Positions 59,383 through 64,000 of a stretch of 64,000 nt of DNA are shown piece after piece (the stretch's first letter is position 1; every line of letters starts with the position of its first letter). Both the position numbers and the translations under genes were made by a program. Source of the DNA: G965229605 sp965229605 (lineage in GTDB: Bacteria; Pseudomonadota; Alphaproteobacteria; CBDDJK01); the NCBI GenBank assembly GCA_965229605.1, contig OZ245892.1, positions 124,001-188,000 on the forward strand, given 5' to 3'. Under the pieces are notes generated by a model, which worked only from the letters and a program-made list of their open reading frames with translations, made no database searches and was not told where the DNA came from.

Positions 59383-61834
59383 AATCCTCGCGGCCCAGCG
59401 ATTTAGACAGGATAATATAGAGTTTACCAACATCCGAGGTCAGGAAGGTGGCATGAAGCAGATTTTCACTGTCCGACTTTGCCGCACCTTGTAAAAGCTG
59501 GTCAAATAACTCGACATAGCGCGTGACATAGCCGCGCATGGCGGCATCAAGCCGGATACGCTCGCCAATCTGGCGGACCAGCGCATCCTGGCGGTTGCGC
59601 AGCAGGTTGCGGCTGAAGATGGTGCGGTCCCCCTTGATATAGCGCCGCCAGTCGGCTTCCGGCACTTCGCCATCCAGCGCCCGGGTCAGATCAATCGAGA
59701 TCGAGTTCAAATCTTCAATGATATGACGGCTGGTGCGGTTGAACAGATCGCGTGATTCTTTTTCATAATGATCCTTGATCTGCATGGCATTGCGCAGGCT
59801 GCGCTCGGACACAGTTTGCAGCCGTGCCGATTCATCCAGCAGGACATTGCCATTAGCCCGCGCCTTTTCAACCAGCGAATCTGACAGATGTGACAGGCTG
59901 AGCACTTCCTTGCGCATATCCTGAACAACGCTGGTCAGGCGACTGTCCGCCAGCTGAATCGATTCTTCCAACAGCGCGCGCTGACTGCCCAGCCCTTCAG
60001 AGGCTTTTGCAAGCTGTGCCTGCAAATGTGCATCAATCTCCTGCACATCGCTCAACTGTAACTGTAACTGCCCGCCCAGATCATTCCAGTCCTGACTGAC
60101 GCTGGCCTGGGCCGCCGAAAGATTATCCCGGGCCTTCTGGAAACGGGTTTCCAGCTCTGCCAGATCGTTGGAAATCGTGCGGGCAATCTCTGCCAATCCT
60201 TCCGACTGCCGACCAAGATGATCCTGATGATCGCTCAACTGCTGCCCCGCCGTGATCGAACTTGTCGTCAATCGCTCACTATATTGATCCAGCAATTCAT
60301 TGAATTTCTCTAAAGATTCGCTCGACTCACGCGCCGCTGCCGTCAGCTGCCCGGCCCGCGATGAAAAATCACCCCCGCCCTCGGCCAGCATATTATGGGA
60401 CTCCGTCAAACGCTGCTCTATCTCCTCGCTGCGCCGGGCCAACTCATCCGAAAGACGCTGGACAATGCTCACCGCCTGATCAGAAAATGTTTGTAAGCGC
60501 GCGCCGTTTTCACTCACCAGATCAACCAGCGTGGTGCGCTCTTTCTCAAAGCCCGTGATCAATTCACTCATCCGGCCCGTCTGGGCTTCCAGCGTCGTCC
60601 CCAACGCCTCCTCACGCGTGTGCAAATCCTGCAAATGAGCCATCCGGTCCTGGATGCGCGTGTCCAGCGCATCCATCGCTTCCGCCCGCTCCCCAAGCTT
60701 GCCGCTTAAACCATCCGCCTCGGTCAAGATCGTGCCAACCCCCGCCGAAAACTTCTCCGAAGCTTCCGCCAGCTTCGCAGAAGCCTCCTCACTATGCGAA
60801 AAAAGACGAGTCTCAAGCTCGTCTCCCTGATTCAGTAACTGCTCAATCGTCGCCTTCAAAGGAACCAAAATATCCTCAAGCTTTTGAAGGACCTCAAGAC
60901 CTTGCGCACTCATTTGCTCCTGCGTGACCGTGATCTCCTGCATCTTCTCGTCAAGATGCTCGCCCGCACGAAGCCCGGCCTCGCTGGCTTGCGCAGCCGC
61001 AGCCTCCAGACTGGCCTGTTGCTCCTGTAAACCCGTCGTCATCGTCCGGGCCTCCTCAACCAGCTGCTGGCGCGACTGACTCAGACTCTCCCCGGCCGTC
61101 GAAAGAACATCGCGCGCCATATCAGCCTGCTGGCGCGTGGTCAAAATCTCCTCCGCCAACTCATCAGAAAAACGCTTGTTCGCCGCAAGTAACTCACTGC
61201 GCGACTGACTGTAACGATCAAGCGAATCTGCAACCGACTCCTGAAACTTTGTCGACCCCTCCTCAAGCAAGACCGTGCTCTCGCTCAAGGTCTGCGCCGA
61301 CTGGACCAGCACCTCGCTGCCGTCCTTAAACTTATCCACATGACCGTCCAGCTCCTGCGAAAACGCCTCTCTTACCTCGTCAAGGGCTTTGGAAACCGCC
61401 GTAATGCTCTCAAGCCGGGTGCCCAGAACCTGCTCCAGCGTGCGCGCATCATTCAATGCCGTCCGCCCGCCGATCAGAATCTTCTCGTTCGCCGCCTCTA
61501 TCTTCTCACTGGCCTTGCCCAGATCATCGCTGACCAACGCAGCCGCTTCCGTTAAAAGATGAGTCTGCTCGCGCAGCTGGACGCGCAAGTCATTGACCAG
61601 ACTGTCCGGTGCTGTTGAAGCAGACGTCAACCAGGTCTCATGCCGCTGCAAACGCCGGTCCAAGCGATTGACCTGGCTTGCCATCTTGATAATCAGGGCA
61701 GTGATCAGCACGGCCGCAATGACAAGAAGACCCGATGCAGCAAGAAGAACTGCCAGTCCGGGGTCCTGGAGATTTAAGGGCAAAACAGACAGAAATTCCA
61801 TAGCCAGCACAGTCCAGAAGCAAGCCATATCCAT
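59381..61834 (-). CDS. 817-residue coiled-coil membrane protein
   Basis: An N-terminal membrane helix (LAVLLAASGLLVIAAVLITALIIKMA, about residues 27-52) is followed by roughly 650 residues of mostly coiled coil (Gln, Glu, Ser, Leu-rich). A conserved-looking C-terminal domain of about 90 residues begins around WRRYIKGDRTIFSRNLLRNRQ and ends in TSDVGKLYIILSKSLGRED. I believe that end domain occurs in other alphaproteobacterial proteins of unknown function. No ATPase motif. A structural or envelope-tethering role is possible. Start codon uncertain (61801 is the alternative). Confidence 0.8.
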   Translation of the reverse strand: MDMACFWTVLAMEFLSVLPLNLQDPGLAVLLAASGLLVIAAVLITALIIKMASQVNRLDRRLQRHETWLTSASTAPDSLVNDLRVQLREQTHLLTEAAALVSDDLGKASEKIEAANEKILIGGRTALNDARTLEQVLGTRLESITAVSKALDEVREAFSQELDGHVDKFKDGSEVLVQSAQTLSESTVLLEEGSTKFQESVADSLDRYSQSRSELLAANKRFSDELAEEILTTRQQADMARDVLSTAGESLSQSRQQLVEEARTMTTGLQEQQASLEAAAAQASEAGLRAGEHLDEKMQEITVTQEQMSAQGLEVLQKLEDILVPLKATIEQLLNQGDELETRLFSHSEEASAKLAEASEKFSAGVGTILTEADGLSGKLGERAEAMDALDTRIQDRMAHLQDLHTREEALGTTLEAQTGRMSELITGFEKERTTLVDLVSENGARLQTFSDQAVSIVQRLSDELARRSEEIEQRLTESHNMLAEGGGDFSSRAGQLTAAARESSESLEKFNELLDQYSERLTTSSITAGQQLSDHQDHLGRQSEGLAEIARTISNDLAELETRFQKARDNLSAAQASVSQDWNDLGGQLQLQLSDVQEIDAHLQAQLAKASEGLGSQRALLEESIQLADSRLTSVVQDMRKEVLSLSHLSDSLVEKARANGNVLLDESARLQTVSERSLRNAMQIKDHYEKESRDLFNRTSRHIIEDLNSISIDLTRALDGEVPEADWRRYIKGDRTIFSRNLLRNRQDALVRQIGERIRLDAAMRGYVTRYVELFDQLLQGAAKSDSENLLHATFLTSDVGKLYIILSKSLGRED

Positions 61835-62015
61835 GGCGTGTAACGTGAAAAAGAAAATCAGATAGTGATAGAGGATTTTTTCTTATCGGATTCCTTCGAC
61901 AATGGCAAACCCGCCTGAACATCGTCTAGTCCATATAAAACATGTCAAAAATTATGCTGGCAGGTTTTTCTTCTGGCTGTTAAATCTGGCTTGCCCTGTT
62001 TAATAAGACATCACC

Positions 62016-62513
62016 ATGAAAAAGAACCAGCGCAAGACATCATCGGGACATTTGATCTCGCACGGCGACATCGCTCTTAACCGGCGGGTGCGCTATGACT
62101 ATGATATTCTGGAGACGATAGAAGCCGGGCTGATGCTGACGGGAAGTGAAGTCAAAAGCCTGCGCCTTGGGCTGGCAAATCTGGGAGAAGCCTATGCCGG
62201 GCCAAAAGATGGAAGGCTTTTTATATTGAATATGACGATTGGCGAATATCCGAATGCGCCGCCTTCCTGGCAGCATGCGCCAAAGCGTCCGCGTGCGCTT
62301 TTGGTGAAAAAGCGGGAGCAGGAACGGTTGATCGGGGCAGTCACGCGTGACCGCTTGACGATTGCGCCGTTGAAATTATATTTTGACCAGCGCGGGCGGG
62401 CCAAACTGTTGATTGGCCTGGCGCGCGGCAAGAAGCAGCATGACAAGCGCGAGACTATCAAGCAGCGCGAGTGGCAACGCCGCAAAGGTGCCACTTTGCG
62501 TGGCGAGGAATAG
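62016..62513 (+). CDS. smpB: SsrA-binding protein
   Basis: SmpB binds tmRNA and is needed for trans-translation of stalled ribosomes. The 165-residue protein has the OB-fold core (NRRVRYDYDILETIEAGLMLTGSEVKSLRLG; key part GLMLTGSEVKSLRLG) and a basic C-terminal tail (KKQHDKRETIKQREWQRRKG) that enters the ribosome. Length is normal. Confidence 0.97.
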   Translation: MKKNQRKTSSGHLISHGDIALNRRVRYDYDILETIEAGLMLTGSEVKSLRLGLANLGEAYAGPKDGRLFILNMTIGEYPNAPPSWQHAPKRPRALLVKKREQERLIGAVTRDRLTIAPLKLYFDQRGRAKLLIGLARGKKQHDKRETIKQREWQRRKGATLRGEE

Positions 62514-62531
62514 ACAAATAGGAATAACCGG

Positions 62532-63113
62532 ATGCAGGACCCTTTTGATCTTTTTGGAGAGTGGTTGCAGGAGGCCGAAAAGACCGAGCCCAATGACCCG
62601 AATGCCATGGCTCTGGCGACGGTAGATGAGCGTGGCGCACCGTCTTTACGGATGGTTCTTTTGAAAGGCCATGGGCCGGACGGTTTTGTTTTTTACACCA
62701 ATCTTGAAAGCCGAAAAGGACAAGAGCTTTTACAGAATCCGCATGTGGCCCTGCTGTTTCACTGGAAGTCCTTGCGCCGTCAGATTCGCATTGAAGGGAT
62801 GGTCTGCGCGGTCAGTGAGGAGGAAGCGGATGAATATTTTGCCAGCCGTCCGCGGATGAGCCAGATCGGGGCCTGGGCCAGCCAGCAATCGCGTCCGCTT
62901 TCAAGTCTGGCCAAACTTGAAGCTGAAGCTGCTGCCTGCACCGCCCGTTTTGGCGTTTCAAAAATCCCGCGCCCGCCGCATTGGTCTGGCTTCCGGGTAA
63001 CCCCGGAGCGATTTGAATTTTGGCGCGATGGCAAGTTTCGCCTGCACGACCGCACCGACTATCAGCTTTCACCCGAAAACAAGATGTGGGTGACACAAAA
63101 ACTTTATCCGTAA
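62532..63113 (+). CDS. pdxH: Pyridoxine/pyridoxamine 5'-phosphate oxidase
   Basis: A 193-residue FMN enzyme that makes pyridoxal phosphate. Family segments: PNAMALATVDERGAPSLRMVLLKG (key part RMVLLKG), FYTNLESRKGQELLQNP, and the C-terminal RLHDRTDYQLS (normally RLHDR). It lies 18 bases after smpB. Confidence 0.96.
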   Translation: MQDPFDLFGEWLQEAEKTEPNDPNAMALATVDERGAPSLRMVLLKGHGPDGFVFYTNLESRKGQELLQNPHVALLFHWKSLRRQIRIEGMVCAVSEEEADEYFASRPRMSQIGAWASQQSRPLSSLAKLEAEAAACTARFGVSKIPRPPHWSGFRVTPERFEFWRDGKFRLHDRTDYQLSPENKMWVTQKLYP

Positions 63114-63133
63114 TATATTCTTATGATCTGCTT

Positions 63134-63892
63134 ATGGATTTAACTGAACGACAGAATAAAATTCTCTCGATGATCAGGCGAGATGGCCGGGCATTGGTGG
63201 ATGAACTGGCTGGAACCTTCTCGACAACGCCGCAGACAATCCGCAAGGATTTGCAGGCTCTGGCCAATCATCATCAGATCGTGCGTTTTCACGGCGGGGC
63301 GGCTTTGCTGGCCGGGGTTGAATATGGGGATTATAACGCGCGCCGCCGGGTGGCTGCCGATCAAAAAATGCAGATTGGGCGCAAGGTTGCCTCGATGATT
63401 CCGGCTTCTTGCACGCTCTTTATCAATGGCGGCACCACAACCGAACAGGTGGCAAAAGCCCTTGAGGGCAAAGTTGGTTTGCAAATCATCACGGACAATA
63501 TCGGGATTGCCGAGGTCCTCCGTCATTATAATGCGATTGATGTGCTGGTGGCAGGCGGGCGGGTGCGCCGGGCCGATGGCACGGTGACTGGCACGGCAGC
63601 TGTTGAGTTTTTAAACCAGTTTCGTGCCGATTATGCTGTTATCGGGGCGGCTGCCATTGATGAGGACGGCGGGCTGCTTGATTATGATCTGCAGGAAATT
63701 CAACTGGTTAAAACGATTATGAACCGGGCGCGTCATATTATTCTTGTGGCGGATACCGGAAAATTTCAACGCCAGGCCTCGGTCTGTTTCGGTCATTTAA
63801 AATCTATCAATACTCTGGTAACCAGCACACCACTTCCCGGCTTTGTTGCGCCACTGTGCGAACGCCATAATGTGGATTTGGTTACGGTTTAA
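63134..63892 (+). CDS. glpR: DeoR/GlpR-family transcription regulator
   Basis: A 252-residue repressor. The N-terminal helix-turn-helix LVDELAGTFSTTPQTIRKDLQAL is of the DeoR type, and the C-terminal sugar-phosphate-binding domain has NGGTTTEQVAKAL and the VIGAAAIDEDGGLLDYD segment. It is GlpR-like; the regulated operon is not in the window. The ATG at 63134 opens with DLTERQNKIL; a longer frame from 63020 overlaps pdxH and is rejected. Confidence 0.88.
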   Translation: MDLTERQNKILSMIRRDGRALVDELAGTFSTTPQTIRKDLQALANHHQIVRFHGGAALLAGVEYGDYNARRRVAADQKMQIGRKVASMIPASCTLFINGGTTTEQVAKALEGKVGLQIITDNIGIAEVLRHYNAIDVLVAGGRVRRADGTVTGTAAVEFLNQFRADYAVIGAAAIDEDGGLLDYDLQEIQLVKTIMNRARHIILVADTGKFQRQASVCFGHLKSINTLVTSTPLPGFVAPLCERHNVDLVTV

Positions 63893-63898
63893 AACAGC

Positions 63899-64000
63899 AT
63901 GCGGGTTTTGAAAGTCTGGCTGAAATGGGGGCTGGAAGGCGGGGCCCTTTATACTATCAGCGCACTTTTGTTGCTTTTATCCCTGTCTGTTGCCGGGGCT
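63899..64000 (+). CDS. N-terminus of a membrane-anchored protein, cut by the window end
   Basis: Thirty-four codons from ATG at 63899 to the end of the window, six bases after the glpR stop. The translation has a basic start (RVLKVWLKWGLEGG) and a hydrophobic helix (ALYTISALLLLLSLSVAGA), so a signal anchor. The family cannot be told. Confidence 0.6.
   Translation, partial: MRVLKVWLKWGLEGGALYTISALLLLLSLSVAGA

Overview
The window is a chromosomal segment of an alphaproteobacterium, probably marine and free-living. The evidence is the set of families: an RpoH-type heat-shock sigma factor, CarD, a petABC cytochrome bc1 operon, GatCAB, separate GlyQ/GlyS chains, UbiA/UbiD, a DUF6898-like small protein, an S9 protein with the long N-terminal extension, and several methylated-amine genes. 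Nearly all of it is ordinary single-copy genome. There is no phage or plasmid backbone and no rRNA. The order within the class cannot be fixed from this sequence alone.

Layout. 73-2382 (minus): a DUF6898-like protein, ispE and a PfkB-type sugar kinase. 2383-6157 (plus): a compact accessory unit behind an operator-like inverted repeat. It holds a two-domain diiron-oxidase/cupin protein whose metal ligands match the spacing of the nitrosourea-forming enzyme SznF, then a Rieske ferredoxin-like protein, then an APC amino-acid permease whose start overlaps the Rieske gene. This is the most interesting part of the window. 6167-8740 (minus): a methyltransferase, carD, a monothiol glutaredoxin and rpoH. 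8891-14039 (minus): ubiD, then a carnitine-to-betaine operon (cleavage enzyme, thioesterase, dehydrogenase), then a DUF1501 protein. 14213-14485 is a MITE-like element next to tRNA-Trp. 14597-15645 (minus): a HicAB toxin-antitoxin pair and an orphan XRE regulator.

15682-19731: a dimethylglycine-oxidase-like FAD/GcvT protein and a non-pyrrolysine MttB-family methyltransferase, divergently transcribed. With the carnitine operon they suggest stepwise stripping of quaternary amines. 19784-24326 (plus): priA, ffh, rpsP. 24344-30211 (minus): a complete branched-chain-amino-acid-type ABC transporter followed by a small protein that looks like a degenerate histidine-kinase dimerisation domain. 30406-40073 (minus): glyQS, purF, cvpA, an M17 aminopeptidase and petABC. 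40197-45703 (minus): a DsbA-like thiol oxidase, an NhaD-like antiporter and gatCAB. 45857-47299 (plus): radA.

47519-55771 (plus) is a single 2,750-residue RTX repeat protein of about 26 modules with a type I secretion-like C-terminus. It has a promoter candidate upstream and a strong terminator downstream. Then come tRNA-Phe and tRNA-Asp, a coiled-coil membrane protein, rplM-rpsI, a TusA-like protein, ubiA, an 817-residue coiled-coil membrane protein, smpB, pdxH, a DeoR/GlpR regulator and the start of a truncated gene.

A second theme is visible at fine scale. Many intergenic gaps and gene ends carry tandem duplications of 12-18 bp in two to four copies, and a TA-flanked terminal repeat with core GGGTCAGGACC recurs at four places. 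These look like small-scale mutational or mobile-element scars peculiar to this genome.
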